Source: JAYQKL01 sp038142705
GTDB lineage: Bacteria > Pseudomonadota > Alphaproteobacteria > RS24
Assembly (NCBI GenBank): GCA_965217015.1
Contig: OZ244224.1
Span: 682,001-746,000 of the forward strand
DNA: 64,000 nt
Direction: 5' to 3'
The first letter of the stretch is position 1. Each line of letters starts with the position of its first letter. The notes beneath the pieces are model-generated. The model searched no databases and was not told the origin of the DNA. It was given only the letters and a program-made list of their open reading frames with translations. Made by a program: the position numbers and the translations under genes. Below, piece after piece: positions 26,699 to 36,452 of the stretch.

Positions 26699-27787
26699 AT
26701 GTCTCAAAAAATCAATCGACGTCATCTCTTAGCAGGAGCGGCCGGCGCGGCGGCTACGGGCGCTGTTTTTCAACCGGCTGCGCCCGCCTATGCCAAAGGT
26801 CGTGTGCGGTTAAAACAAGTCACAACATGGCCGAAAAATTTTCCGGGACTGGGTACCGCCCCAGAAAATATCGCCAGACGCGTTGAGGCCATGTCCGATG
26901 GTGAATTGAAAATTAAAATTTATGCTGCTGGTGAATTGGTCGGCGCGCTTGAGGCGTTTGATGCTGTCGCAACGGGTGTTGCGGATATGTATAATGGCGC
27001 CGAATATTATTGGCAGGGCAAAGATCCTGTCTTTGCTTTTTTCACAACATGGCCATTTGGTATGACCGCGGTTGAATTTGCAGCATGGATCCATTTTGGC
27101 GGCGGTCAGGAATTATGGGACGAGCTAACTGCAAAATTTAATGTGAAATCATTTTTAAGCGCAGATTCAGGCACGCAATCTGGTGGCTGGTTTAATAAAC
27201 CCATCAACTCGGTTGAAGATTTTAAGGGTCTTAAAATGCGCATGCCTGGTTTGGGTGGCGAGGTTATTCGCCGGCTTGGCGCATTGCCAGTTGTTTTGCC
27301 TGGAAGCGAACTCTATGCCGCCATGCAATCGGGCGCGATTGATGCGTCAGAATGGGTGGGCCCATGGAATGACCTTGCAATTGGGTTTCATCAGGTTGGG
27401 AAATATTTTTATTCACCCGGCTTTCATGAACCCAATGCCGCATTGGCAACAGGCATCAACTTAGATGTGTGGAACTCATTATCAAAAACCCATCAAGAGA
27501 TTATTAAAAATGCCTGTCAGGCTGAAGCGCATCGCACAAATGCTCAATATTTTTACAATAATGCCCGCGCGCTTCGGGATTTGAAAGCCAAGCATGGTAT
27601 TGAAGCGCGTAATTTCCCCGATGAGGTGATGATAGCTTTGCGCGAAAAGTCGCAAGAAGTCATGCTCGAAATTTCTCAAAAAAGCCCATTAGCCAAGCGC
27701 GTTTATGACAGCGCCATGGCGGCCATGTCGCTTTATCGCGATTGGTCACCTTATGCTGAAGAAGGCTATCTCAAACATCGTCTGTAA
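26699..27787 (+). CDS. dctP: TRAP transporter substrate-binding protein (DctP), Tat-exported
   Basis: Periplasmic receptor of a TRAP transporter. The 362-residue precursor starts with a twin-arginine signal (NRRHLLAG, then an Ala-rich stretch ending AYAKG). The mature protein has the DctP fold, with the EDFKGLKMRMPGLGGEVIRRLG segment that carries the ligand-pairing Arg, and ASEWVGPWND. It most resembles receptors annotated for 2-oxo acids or mannitol/chloroaromatic compounds, so an organic acid ligand is likely but unproven. First gene of dctP-dctQ-dctM. Confidence 0.9.
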   Translation: MSQKINRRHLLAGAAGAAATGAVFQPAAPAYAKGRVRLKQVTTWPKNFPGLGTAPENIARRVEAMSDGELKIKIYAAGELVGALEAFDAVATGVADMYNGAEYYWQGKDPVFAFFTTWPFGMTAVEFAAWIHFGGGQELWDELTAKFNVKSFLSADSGTQSGGWFNKPINSVEDFKGLKMRMPGLGGEVIRRLGALPVVLPGSELYAAMQSGAIDASEWVGPWNDLAIGFHQVGKYFYSPGFHEPNAALATGINLDVWNSLSKTHQEIIKNACQAEAHRTNAQYFYNNARALRDLKAKHGIEARNFPDEVMIALREKSQEVMLEISQKSPLAKRVYDSAMAAMSLYRDWSPYAEEGYLKHRL

Positions 27788-27792
27788 TATTC

Positions 27793-28323
27793 ATGAAGAT
27801 TTTGACAAAAATTGCAGGCGGGATAGACGAGTTTAACCAACTCATTTTACGCCTTGTTTCATGGTTGGCCCTGTTTATGGTGCTGGTCCAGATTTTTGTC
27901 GTTATCATGCGCTATGTTTTCGGCACGGGGTCTATTCAACTGCAAGAAAGCATTATTTATATGCATGGCATATTATTTATGCTCGCAGCCGCTGGAACAT
28001 TATTGGCCGATGACCATGTGCGCGTGGATATATTTTATCGCAGTATGGGGCCAAAAAAGCAGGCCGCGGTCAATTTTTTCGGGTGTCTGGTTTTTCTTAT
28101 TCCGTTTTGCCTGCTTATCCTTTACACCGCGCAAGATTATGTATCGCTAGCATGGCGGGTGCGTGAAGGCTCGCGCGAAACCGGTGGTATTCAGGCTGTT
28201 TACCTGCTCAAAACAGTTATCCCAATCATGGCCGGCCTCTTGCTTTTACAAGCCGTTTCGGTTTTGCTCAAAGCCGTCAACACGCTCATGAGTGGTGATG
28301 CAACAAAAGAAAAAGGGGGTTGA
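27793..28323 (+). CDS. dctQ: TRAP transporter small permease (DctQ)
   Basis: A 176-residue protein with four membrane helices, the small subunit that pairs with DctM in sodium-driven uptake. Visible are helix 1 (WLALFMVLVQIFVVIMRYVFG), ESIIYMHGILFMLAAAGTLLADDHVRVDIFY at about 55-85, and a C-terminal helix. It follows dctP by 5 bp and its TGA is 1 bp ahead of the dctM start. Confidence 0.9.
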   Translation: MKILTKIAGGIDEFNQLILRLVSWLALFMVLVQIFVVIMRYVFGTGSIQLQESIIYMHGILFMLAAAGTLLADDHVRVDIFYRSMGPKKQAAVNFFGCLVFLIPFCLLILYTAQDYVSLAWRVREGSRETGGIQAVYLLKTVIPIMAGLLLLQAVSVLLKAVNTLMSGDATKEKGG

Positions 28324-28324
28324 G

Positions 28325-29878
28325 ATGGAGTTTCTAGCCCTTTCTATGTTTGCAACAGCCATTATCTTTCTGCTGATGGGCTTTCCGGTAGCCTTTACTT
28401 TGGGCGGCACTGCGATTGTGTTTGCTTTTATTGGTGTCGCTTTCGATATGTTCGACACCACATTTCTGGGTTTTTTACCGCAGCGCATTTATGGCACCAT
28501 GACCAATGAGGTGTTGATTGCCGTGCCGCTCTTTATTTTTATGGGCACAATGCTTGAGCGCTCGCGCATTGCTGAAGAATTATTAGAAAATATGGGCCGC
28601 CTGTTTGGCAAAATACGAGGTGGGCTTGGTATTTCGGTCATTTTGGTCGGCGCGTTGCTCGCAGCTTCCACCGGAATTGTCGGCGCCACAGTTGTCACAA
28701 TGGGGCTTATGTCTTTGCCAACCATGTTGAAGCGCGGTTACAACCCAGCTTTAGCTGCTGGTACCATCAGCGCGGCAGGCACACTTGGACAAATCATTCC
28801 GCCCTCTATTGTTTTAATTTTACTGGGCGATGTGATTGCCAATGCCTATCAACAAGCGCAGTTAGAAATGGGAATTTTCTCACCTGAAACGGTTTCGGTT
28901 GGTGATTTATTTGCTGGCGCTTTAATTCCTGGCCTGCTTTTGGTGGGGCTGTATATTCTCTATCAGTTTGGCTGGGCTGTGTTCAAGCCAGACTCCTCAC
29001 CAGCCGTCACAGATGCAGAGCCAATTAGCCTGAAACAAATTCTTGGCAGTTTGGTGCCGCCGATTATTTTGATTGTTGCGGTGTTGGGTTCAATCCTCAC
29101 CGGCATTGCCACCCCAACCGAAGCCGCTGCGGTTGGGGCCATTGGTACCGTTTTATTAGCTGGTGACAGATTGCGTCATGGCTCACGGCGCATACGGTTT
29201 GCAGCCGCCAGCCTTATCACGCTTATTGTGCTGGCCCGCTTCGTAGATTTACGCGTTAATCTTGATAACCCCACCTTGACCACACAAATTGGCCTTGTCA
29301 TTGCGGCCCTTCTCATGGGCTTGTTTTTAATCGGCCTCGCGACGGCGCTCAAGCGGGTTTTTGATGCCAAAATACTCACCGAAGTGACACAAAGCACCAC
29401 CCGCATCACCTCTATGGTGTTTGTTATTTTGCTCGGCGCGGCTTTGTTTTCGTTGGTTTTTCGGGGGCTAGAAGGTGATGAATATGTGCATGAGTTGCTG
29501 ACCAATTTGCCGGGCGGGCCTTTGGTTGTTTTGCTCAGCGTCATGCTGGTCATGTTTATTCTGGGCTTCTTTCTTGATTTTATTGAAATCACCTTTGTTG
29601 TGATACCAATTGTGGCGCCAATATTATTGCAGCTTGGTTTTGACCCTGTTTGGCTTGGGATTATGATGGCGCTGAATTTGCAAACCTCATTCCTCACGCC
29701 ACCTTTTGGATTCGCGCTTTTTTATCTGCGTGGCATTGCCCCTGACAGCCTGAAGACCATTGAGATTTATAAAGGTGTCATTCCTTTTGTGTTGATACAA
29801 ATCGGGCTTATCGCTTTGCTGATAGCGTTTCCAGAATTGATTACCTGGTTGCCAGACCAGTTTGCTCAATCACGCTAA
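28325..29878 (+). CDS. dctM: TRAP transporter large permease (DctM), extended form
   Basis: Transport subunit of the TRAP system, 517 residues. The start MEFLALSMF is one base after the dctQ TGA and is preceded by a GGGGG ribosome-binding site. Family blocks include GFPVAFTLGG, ASTGIVGATVVTMGLM, GTLGQIIPPSIVLI and IATPTEAAAVGAIG. It is about 90 residues longer than typical DctM. The extra length is an internal segment with two more hydrophobic stretches (about residues 280-345), as seen in some large mannitol/chloroaromatic-type members. Confidence 0.92.
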   Translation: MEFLALSMFATAIIFLLMGFPVAFTLGGTAIVFAFIGVAFDMFDTTFLGFLPQRIYGTMTNEVLIAVPLFIFMGTMLERSRIAEELLENMGRLFGKIRGGLGISVILVGALLAASTGIVGATVVTMGLMSLPTMLKRGYNPALAAGTISAAGTLGQIIPPSIVLILLGDVIANAYQQAQLEMGIFSPETVSVGDLFAGALIPGLLLVGLYILYQFGWAVFKPDSSPAVTDAEPISLKQILGSLVPPIILIVAVLGSILTGIATPTEAAAVGAIGTVLLAGDRLRHGSRRIRFAAASLITLIVLARFVDLRVNLDNPTLTTQIGLVIAALLMGLFLIGLATALKRVFDAKILTEVTQSTTRITSMVFVILLGAALFSLVFRGLEGDEYVHELLTNLPGGPLVVLLSVMLVMFILGFFLDFIEITFVVIPIVAPILLQLGFDPVWLGIMMALNLQTSFLTPPFGFALFYLRGIAPDSLKTIEIYKGVIPFVLIQIGLIALLIAFPELITWLPDQFAQSR

Positions 29879-29889
29879 ATTGCGCTCAC

Positions 29890-32142
29890 TTAATTTATAT
29901 TTGGAAAAGCTGGCCCCATCAGGCCATCTGTTGGGAAACCTTTTGGGCGAACGCGGCCAGCTTGTGCGCGCGAGCCTTCCCATTCTTTCAGCTCTTCAAA
30001 CACCCGACTGCGCCCTGCCTTATCAATCACAGTCAAACCAGCCTGCGCGTCATAGCAGCGAATATCAGCCAATTCACCGTCTGCATATTTCTGTAATCTA
30101 ACACCTTTACCGCGCGTCATCACCGGAAGCTCGGTTAATGGGAAAACCAGCAATTTACGGTTCTCACCCAAGACAGCAATATGGTCACCACTGACGGGTA
30201 CACAACAGGCCAGTTCGTCTGGTGTTTTCAGATTTACAATTTGCTTACCTGCACGGCGATTGCTCATCAGCTCTTTTTCTTCAACCACAAACCCATTACC
30301 GCTTCTGGTCGCAACAATGAGTTGGCGCGCCTCATCATAAGTAAAGATTTGGATAATTTCGTCGCTGGCCTCAAGGTCAATCATCAAGGAAAGCGGCTCC
30401 CCATTGCCGCGCCCGCCAGGCAATTTACTCGCTTCAATAATATAAGCGCGCCCATTTGACGCCATCACCACAAGCTTATCTGTTGTTTGCGCAGGGAACA
30501 CAAACCGCGCCTTATCACCGGTTTTATATTTCACATCTTTCGCATCTTCCAAATGGCCTTTCATGGCGCGCACCCAGCCTTTTTGCGAGCAAATGACCGT
30601 TATAGGTTCTTTCTCCACCAAAATTTCTGGCATCACAACATCGCTGTCAGATACTTCTTCAAATGTTGTACGGCGTGCGCCTAATGGTGATTTCGCATCA
30701 TAGGTTTTTTTAAGTTCCTTGACCTCATCGCTAATCACTTGCCATTGCTTCTCGTCAGAGCCCAGTAATGCTTTTAGCTCTTTGCGTTCTTTTTTGAGGC
30801 TTTCATGCTCCGTTTTGATGGTCATTTCCTCAAGCTTGCGCAAAGCCCGCAACCGCATATTCAATATTGCTTCTGCCTGATTTTGTGTCAGTTTGAAACT
30901 GGCCATTAACTCTTGTTGCGGGTCATCTTCTTCACGAATGATGCGGATTACCTCATCTAGATTCAGATAAGCAATTAAATAGCCTTCAAGGATTTCCAGC
31001 CGCGCATCAATCTTGCCTAGACGATATGTGCTTTTGCGCACCAATACTGTTTTGCGGTGGTTGAGCCACTCCAGCAAAAGTTCGCGTAAATTAAGAACGC
31101 CCGGCACACCTTGCGTGTTCAGCACATTCAGGTTAACCGAATAACGGGCCTCTAAATCTGTCTGCCGGAACAAAACATTCATCACTTGGTCTGGCTGCAT
31201 ATTTTTACTTTTTGGCACAATCACCAAGCGAATATCTTCAGCGCTTTCATCGCGAATATCGTCCAGCATGGGCAAGGATTTCGCCTGCATCAGCTCTGCG
31301 ATTTTCTCAATCAGACGAGACTTTTGAACCTGATACGGAATTTCAGTGACAATAATCTGCCACGTGCCACGCCCAAGATTTTCCACCTCATAACGCGCCC
31401 GCACCCGTATTGAACCGCGCCCTGTAGCGTAGCAATTGCGAATGGTCTCAGGGGATTCAATAATAATACCACCAGTTGGAAAATCTGGCCCCTTAACATG
31501 TTCCAGCAAGGTGTCAATCCGCGCATTTGGCGCTTTAATCAAATGCAATGCAGCCGCGCATAGCTCGCCAATATTATGCGGCGGAATATTGGTCGCCATA
31601 CCAACCGCAATGCCAGACGCGCCATTGGCCAATAAATTAGGAAAAGCACCAGGTAGAACAATGGGTTCGGACTCTTCGCCATCATATGTCGTTCTAAAAT
31701 CAACCGTATCCTGATTGATATCTTTCAAAAGCAGGCTGGCAATTTCTGTCAAACGCGACTCGGTATAACGCATAGCTGCCGCACTATCGCCATCAATATT
31801 GCCAAAATTACCCTGACCATCAACAAGTGGATAGCGCACAGCAAAATCCTGTGCCAATCGCACCAATGCATCATAAACGGCTTGATCTCCATGCGGGTGA
31901 TAGCGACCAATCACATCACCCACCACTCGGGCACATTTTTTGAAACTGTTTTCAGGGTCTAATTTCAACTGCCGCATAGCAAAAAGCAGCCGTCGATGCA
32001 CAGGCTTAAGGCCATCGCGCGCATCTGGCAGCGCGCGATTGGTAATGGTGGACAGCGCATAGGCGAGATAGCGTGTTTCTAAGGCTTCTCTTAGATTTAT
32101 ATTTTCAGCGCTGTCGCCTGAAGGCAGTGTTAAATCGGTCAT
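29890..32142 (-). CDS. parC: DNA topoisomerase IV subunit A
   Basis: ParC is the DNA-cleaving subunit of topoisomerase IV, which decatenates daughter chromosomes. The 750-residue length, the winged-helix RALPDARDGLKPVHRR, HPHGDQAVYDALVRLAQ and the catalytic tyrosine in AAMRYTESRLTEIA (about 125) fit ParC rather than GyrA: the C-terminal blade region is short and lacks the GyrA box. It converges on dctM with an 11-bp gap and follows recO. Confidence 0.95.
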   Translation of the reverse strand: MTDLTLPSGDSAENINLREALETRYLAYALSTITNRALPDARDGLKPVHRRLLFAMRQLKLDPENSFKKCARVVGDVIGRYHPHGDQAVYDALVRLAQDFAVRYPLVDGQGNFGNIDGDSAAAMRYTESRLTEIASLLLKDINQDTVDFRTTYDGEESEPIVLPGAFPNLLANGASGIAVGMATNIPPHNIGELCAAALHLIKAPNARIDTLLEHVKGPDFPTGGIIIESPETIRNCYATGRGSIRVRARYEVENLGRGTWQIIVTEIPYQVQKSRLIEKIAELMQAKSLPMLDDIRDESAEDIRLVIVPKSKNMQPDQVMNVLFRQTDLEARYSVNLNVLNTQGVPGVLNLRELLLEWLNHRKTVLVRKSTYRLGKIDARLEILEGYLIAYLNLDEVIRIIREEDDPQQELMASFKLTQNQAEAILNMRLRALRKLEEMTIKTEHESLKKERKELKALLGSDEKQWQVISDEVKELKKTYDAKSPLGARRTTFEEVSDSDVVMPEILVEKEPITVICSQKGWVRAMKGHLEDAKDVKYKTGDKARFVFPAQTTDKLVVMASNGRAYIIEASKLPGGRGNGEPLSLMIDLEASDEIIQIFTYDEARQLIVATRSGNGFVVEEKELMSNRRAGKQIVNLKTPDELACCVPVSGDHIAVLGENRKLLVFPLTELPVMTRGKGVRLQKYADGELADIRCYDAQAGLTVIDKAGRSRVFEELKEWEGSRAQAGRVRPKGFPTDGLMGPAFPNIN

Positions 32143-32153
32143 GATTGCTTATA

Positions 32154-32891
32154 TCAAGATTCGGATAATGCATAATGCTCGGATAAATTTCGCAGCATAC
32201 GCGCATGGCTGGCGGGCAGCTCTTGGTCCAGCGACATATAAAGCCGCCGTGACAGGAAATATTCAGTAATTTTGAAACCATTTTGAATATCTTGCGGCGT
32301 TATTGAGGCTTTAGGGTCAGTGAAAAACCGAGGCAACACATATAATTTATCCAAATAGGGCTCTGCCGCCGAAGCAGACACTGCGCGCCCGCTTCTGGGC
32401 GAAACATGGGTTAAATTATCATTCGCCCCAGTAGCTGCACAGCTTTTCAAATCCAGCCCAAAACCTAATTCCTCAAGCATGGCAAGTTCAAAACGCACAA
32501 AAACAGCAGGCCAAACTTCAATATCATCGAGGCAATCAATCAAAGTTTCAAACGCTTCCACCAAACGCGGATACGCATTCCGCTCTGGCAGAATACGCGC
32601 CAAATCGCATAAAGCCATCAACGCCGTTAAATGGAGTTTGTCATTCAAGGCCATGCCCGCGCGCATGGTCAAAGGCTCAATTGTCATCGTGCCAAGATGC
32701 GCAGAGAGGCGCGCCCGCCAAACAACTTCTACACGATTGCCAATTTGCAAAACCGGGCGCATGCGACGACCAACACCACCGCGCACCAAACCAACAAAGC
32801 GCCCTTGCTCGCGGGTTAAAACATCAACAATTGCCGAGCTTTCACCATGCGGGCGCACACTTAAAACAGTTGCTTCGGCCTGCCACTCCAA
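32154..32891 (-). CDS. recO: DNA repair protein RecO
   Basis: RecO helps load RecA on SSB-coated DNA in the RecFOR pathway. The 245-residue protein has an N-terminal OB-fold (WQAEATVLSVRPHGESSAIVDVLTREQGRFVGLVRGG) and a helical C-terminal domain; the zinc cysteines of some homologues are not evident. Translation appears to start at TTG, six bases after a perfect GGAGG. The era-recO-parC order is conserved in the class. Confidence 0.92.
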   Translation of the reverse strand: MEWQAEATVLSVRPHGESSAIVDVLTREQGRFVGLVRGGVGRRMRPVLQIGNRVEVVWRARLSAHLGTMTIEPLTMRAGMALNDKLHLTALMALCDLARILPERNAYPRLVEAFETLIDCLDDIEVWPAVFVRFELAMLEELGFGLDLKSCAATGANDNLTHVSPRSGRAVSASAAEPYLDKLYVLPRFFTDPKASITPQDIQNGFKITEYFLSRRLYMSLDQELPASHARMLRNLSEHYALSES

Positions 32892-32917
32892 TCTGCACCT
32901 CCAGCTTTCACTTGATT

Positions 32918-33811
32918 TTATGAAGAAGCGTTAATGCCCATCATACGCATGCGCTCTGGATCATCAATCCAGTTTTCACGCACTTTCACGAATAAAAACA
33001 AATGCACACGATGGCCGAAAATCTCTTCCATCTCTAGGCGGGCTTGCGCGCCAATCTCTTTAATCGAACGCCCGCCTTTCCCCAAAATTATCGCTTTTTG
33101 TGTGTCGCGGCGCACATAAATCACCTGTTCAATCTTAACGCTGCCATTTTTTTGCCGTGTCCATTTTTCAGTCTCGACAGTCAACGCATAGGGCAGCTCC
33201 TGATGCATACGTAAAAACAGCTTCTCGCGGGTAATTTCCGCTGCCAATAATAATGATGGCACATCAGCCGCCATATCTTCGGGGTAATGCCAAACGCCCT
33301 CTGGCACGAGCGCAGAAAGACAATCCAATAAGGCGCCCAGCCCGTCTTCTTTCAAAGCCGAGACCATAAATGTGTCATGAAAATCATATTTCTTGTTTAA
33401 TTGCTCAGTCAGCTCCAGCAATTTTTCATGCCGCACAGCATCTACCTTATTCAAAACCAATATCACGGGCTTGGCGCGGTTTTGTAAGCCAGCCAATACC
33501 AGTTCGGTTTCTTTCGGCAAGGGCCGGCTTGCATCTAAAACCAAGGCAATCGCGTCCGCATCATCAGCCCCTGCCCATGCTTCCTCAACCATTGCGCGGT
33601 CCATTTTCTTTTGCCCATCAAACACTCCTGGCGTGTCAACAAGCACAATTTGCGCATCATCTTTAATAACAACGCCTCGTAAGCGCGCCCGCGTGGTTTG
33701 CGCTTTATGTGTCACAATAGAAACTTTTTGCCCAATCAATGCATTAGCTAAAGTTGATTTACCTGCATTTGGCGGGCCAATCACAGCAATAAACCCAAAA
33801 CGGCTATTCAT
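32918..33811 (-). CDS. era: GTPase Era
   Basis: Era is an essential GTPase that binds the 3' end of 16S rRNA during 30S maturation. The 297-residue protein shows G1 GPPNAGKS, G3 DTPGVF, G4 NKVD, and a C-terminal KH domain with ILGKGGRSIKEIG (about 230-242). It overlaps the 3' end of rnc. Two adjacent ATGs (33814 and 33811) compete; the second has better spacing from the GGGGG element. Confidence 0.96.
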   Translation of the reverse strand: MNSRFGFIAVIGPPNAGKSTLANALIGQKVSIVTHKAQTTRARLRGVVIKDDAQIVLVDTPGVFDGQKKMDRAMVEEAWAGADDADAIALVLDASRPLPKETELVLAGLQNRAKPVILVLNKVDAVRHEKLLELTEQLNKKYDFHDTFMVSALKEDGLGALLDCLSALVPEGVWHYPEDMAADVPSLLLAAEITREKLFLRMHQELPYALTVETEKWTRQKNGSVKIEQVIYVRRDTQKAIILGKGGRSIKEIGAQARLEMEEIFGHRVHLFLFVKVRENWIDDPERMRMMGINASS

Positions 33812-34493
33812 CATCAGCCCCCTTTAATATGTTCAATAATTTTTCAGCAGCTTTGGTTTCTGCCAGCTTTTTTGACCCGGCGCTACCTTGCTCTTGTCGT
33901 CCGTCTTTCAAAGACACCTGTACCACAATTTCAGGGGCATGTGCGGGGCCTGTTTGGGCGATTTTTGTATAGCTGGGTAACCCTAATCCAGCTGCTAAAC
34001 AAAGCTCTTGTAGCTCTGATTTAGCTGGAATGCTGATTATTTTTTCTTTGTCAAAAATTTCCGCCCACGCATTCAAGATAAATTCACGCGCGCCCTCATA
34101 GCCCCCGTCCAGATAAATTGCGGCAATCACCGACTCACAAATATCTGCCAAAATATTTTCCGAAAGACTTTGAGACCGCGATTTAGGGTCAAAATTGATG
34201 ACCGTTTCAAGCGATGTTAAGCGTGTCACCTGCGCACACGCCTCTCGGCTGGTTAACACAGCCAGCCGTTTTGCCCATTGCCCAACCCTCTCCTCCGGAT
34301 ATGTCTGGCGCAAATAATCAGCAATCACCAACCCCAAAACGCGGTCTCCCAAAAACTCAAACTGCTCATAATCAGTGAGTTGTTGGTCATGATTGGTCAC
34401 ACTTGCATGCGTTAAAGCCCGCACGAGCAATTCGGTATCGGCGAATTCATATCCGATTTTTTTTGCTATTTCTTTAAGGTTAGGCGCGCTCAC
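33804..34493 (-). CDS. rnc: Ribonuclease III
   Basis: RNase III cleaves double-stranded RNA in rRNA processing and mRNA decay. The 229-residue protein has the signature YEQFEFLGDRVLGLVIADYL (about 42-61), the second acidic cluster DICESVIAAIYLDGG, and a C-terminal dsRNA-binding domain (about 155-222) containing GSAGSKKLAETKAAEKLL. It overlaps lepB upstream by 4 bp (ATGA) and era downstream by about 8 bp. Confidence 0.96.
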   Translation of the reverse strand: MSAPNLKEIAKKIGYEFADTELLVRALTHASVTNHDQQLTDYEQFEFLGDRVLGLVIADYLRQTYPEERVGQWAKRLAVLTSREACAQVTRLTSLETVINFDPKSRSQSLSENILADICESVIAAIYLDGGYEGAREFILNAWAEIFDKEKIISIPAKSELQELCLAAGLGLPSYTKIAQTGPAHAPEIVVQVSLKDGRQEQGSAGSKKLAETKAAEKLLNILKGADDE

Positions 34494-35227
34494 TCAATCG
34501 CTCCAAACAGGCGTTCCCAGCGAATGGCGGTTGGGTATTTCCATATTTCCCAAAAACGGGCATTTTGGTCAAAAGAATGAAACAAGATTTTGGCCTCGCC
34601 CACAAAATTCTCATAAGGCACGAACCCAACAGCGCGCACAAATCGGCTATCTTGAGAATTATCGCGATTGTCCCCCATCATAAAATAATGCCCCTGCGGC
34701 ACACGATAAACGCCTGTATCATCTGTTATGTTTTTATAACCATAATCAAATGTATCATATTGCACTCCATTGGGCAGGGTTTCGCGATATATGATTGCAT
34801 CAGGGTAATCTTCATGTATCGCGTTCACCAGCTCGCGTTTGACAGCTTCCCCATTGATAAACAAACGGCCATTTTTCATTTGGATTTCATCGCCTGGCAA
34901 ACCAATCACGCGCTTAATATAATCTGTTCGCCCGTCACTTGGTAATTTGAAAACCGCCACATCGCCACGCTCCACCTCGCCCGCAAAAAGCCGACCCTCA
35001 AATAAGGGCAGACCAAAAGCAATGGTGTGGCGAGAATATCCATAAGACATTTTAGAAACAAAAAGATAGTCACCAATCAAAAGCGTCGGCAACATAGACC
35101 CTGACGGAATACTAAAGGGCTGGAAGAAAAAAGTTCTGATGATAAGCGCAATAATCAGCGCATAAATCACAGACCGAATATTATCGACAAGGCTTTCTTC
35201 TTTTTTATCTTTTTGTTTTTTGGACAT
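34490..35227 (-). CDS. lepB: Signal peptidase I
   Basis: LepB removes Sec and Tat signal peptides at the outer face of the inner membrane. The 245-residue protein has one N-terminal membrane anchor, the catalytic serine in PSGSMLPTLLIGD (about 43) and the general-base lysine in DYIKRVIGLPGD (about 105), plus GDNRDNSQDSR near the C-terminus. I take MSKKQKDKK as the start; an upstream in-frame TTG would add five residues. It overlaps rnc by 4 bp. Confidence 0.95.
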   Translation of the reverse strand: MSKKQKDKKEESLVDNIRSVIYALIIALIIRTFFFQPFSIPSGSMLPTLLIGDYLFVSKMSYGYSRHTIAFGLPLFEGRLFAGEVERGDVAVFKLPSDGRTDYIKRVIGLPGDEIQMKNGRLFINGEAVKRELVNAIHEDYPDAIIYRETLPNGVQYDTFDYGYKNITDDTGVYRVPQGHYFMMGDNRDNSQDSRFVRAVGFVPYENFVGEAKILFHSFDQNARFWEIWKYPTAIRWERLFGAIE

Positions 35228-35259
35228 GAACCAGACTTTCAAAATAGGATCTGTATGCG

Positions 35260-35694
35260 TTAAGACTCAACAATCTCTATCATGACATAAGCAAGCGCAA
35301 AAGGTAACTCATCTGATAAAGAAAGATGTACCTTTATCGCGCCATTTTGCTCACCGGCGGGCGCAGATTTCAAATTGTATAAATGCGCGGTTAGTTGCTT
35401 GGAAAACGCAAAACTTGGTTTCCCTAATTCATCATTGATAACTTCAATATCCTGAAATGAAATATCAGACTTGCCGTCACTCGACAGGCCCTTCAAACCA
35501 GATCCGACAGCTTTTGTAAAAGCCTCTTTTGCAGCAAATCTTTTGGCAAAGCTGGCGGCGGGGTTGGGTTGGCTATTGGCATAGGCGCGCTCACGGGGTG
35601 AAAACAATCGCGCTTCAAACTTATCTCCATGATCGGATAAGGATTTTTCAATGCGCGAAATATCCACCAAATCCGTGCCAATGCCGATAATCAT
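35260..35694 (-). CDS. acpS: Holo-ACP synthase
   Basis: AcpS transfers 4'-phosphopantetheine from CoA to apo-ACP. The 144-residue protein starts with IIGIGTDLVDISRIEKSL and carries FAKRFAAKEAFTKAVGSGLKG (about 50-72), the two hallmark magnesium/CoA motifs. Its start overlaps the pdxJ stop by 4 bp, the usual pdxJ-acpS coupling. Confidence 0.95.
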   Translation of the reverse strand: MIIGIGTDLVDISRIEKSLSDHGDKFEARLFSPRERAYANSQPNPAASFAKRFAAKEAFTKAVGSGLKGLSSDGKSDISFQDIEVINDELGKPSFAFSKQLTAHLYNLKSAPAGEQNGAIKVHLSLSDELPFALAYVMIEIVES

Positions 35695-36443
35695 GCAGCG
35701 CGCGCCTTATCCATCAAACGACGCATTTCTTTAATCGCGGCTTCAAGACCAATAAAAATGGCTTCCCCAATGAGGAAATGCCCAATATTCAATTCGCGAA
35801 TTTCTTTGATTTGCGCGATGGGCTGCACACAATCAAAAGTCAGCCCGTGTCCGGCATGCACTTCTAACCCCATTTCATGGGCTTGCGCGGACGCTTCCTT
35901 CAAGCGCGCCAATTCATTTTCCAATTGCGCTTTATCGCCCTTCAAAAAAGCTTCGCAATAGGTTCCCGTATGCAGCTCAACAACCTGCGCGCCCAAGGCG
36001 TTAGACACGGCGATTTGCACAGGGTCTGGGTCAATAAATAACGATACTCGCGAGCCTTGCGCCACCAGAGCCTCAACAAATGGCGCGAGGTTTTTATGTT
36101 CAGCCGCCACATCTAGCCCGCCTTCGGTTGTCACCTCCTGCCGTTTCTCAGGCACAATACAACAGGCATGTGGCACATGGCGCTTGGCAATCGACAGCAT
36201 TTCATCAGTAGCTGCCATTTCAAGGTTGAGCGGGATTTCAAGCGTTTTAGATAATAGCTCAATATCGCGGTCAGAAATATGGCGGCGATCCTCGCGCAAA
36301 TGAGCTGTAATACCATCTGCTCCAGCTGCTGCTGCAATTTCAGCCGCGCGCAATGGCTCAGGGTGCTGCCCGCCCCGTGCATTTCGAATGGTCGCCACAT
36401 GATCAATATTGACGCCGAGCCGCAATTTATCACTTCTGTTCAT
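35691..36443 (-). CDS. pdxJ: Pyridoxine 5'-phosphate synthase
   Basis: PdxJ closes the pyridoxine ring from 1-deoxyxylulose 5-phosphate and 3-amino-2-oxopropyl phosphate. The 250-residue TIM-barrel protein has LGVNIDHVATIRNARGG, GITAHLREDRRHI, SLFIDPDPVQI and HAGHGLTFDCV. I use the ATG at 36443; the codon before it is TTG. Confidence 0.96.
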   Translation of the reverse strand: MNRSDKLRLGVNIDHVATIRNARGGQHPEPLRAAEIAAAAGADGITAHLREDRRHISDRDIELLSKTLEIPLNLEMAATDEMLSIAKRHVPHACCIVPEKRQEVTTEGGLDVAAEHKNLAPFVEALVAQGSRVSLFIDPDPVQIAVSNALGAQVVELHTGTYCEAFLKGDKAQLENELARLKEASAQAHEMGLEVHAGHGLTFDCVQPIAQIKEIRELNIGHFLIGEAIFIGLEAAIKEMRRLMDKARAA

Positions 36444-36452
36444 CAACTTGTT

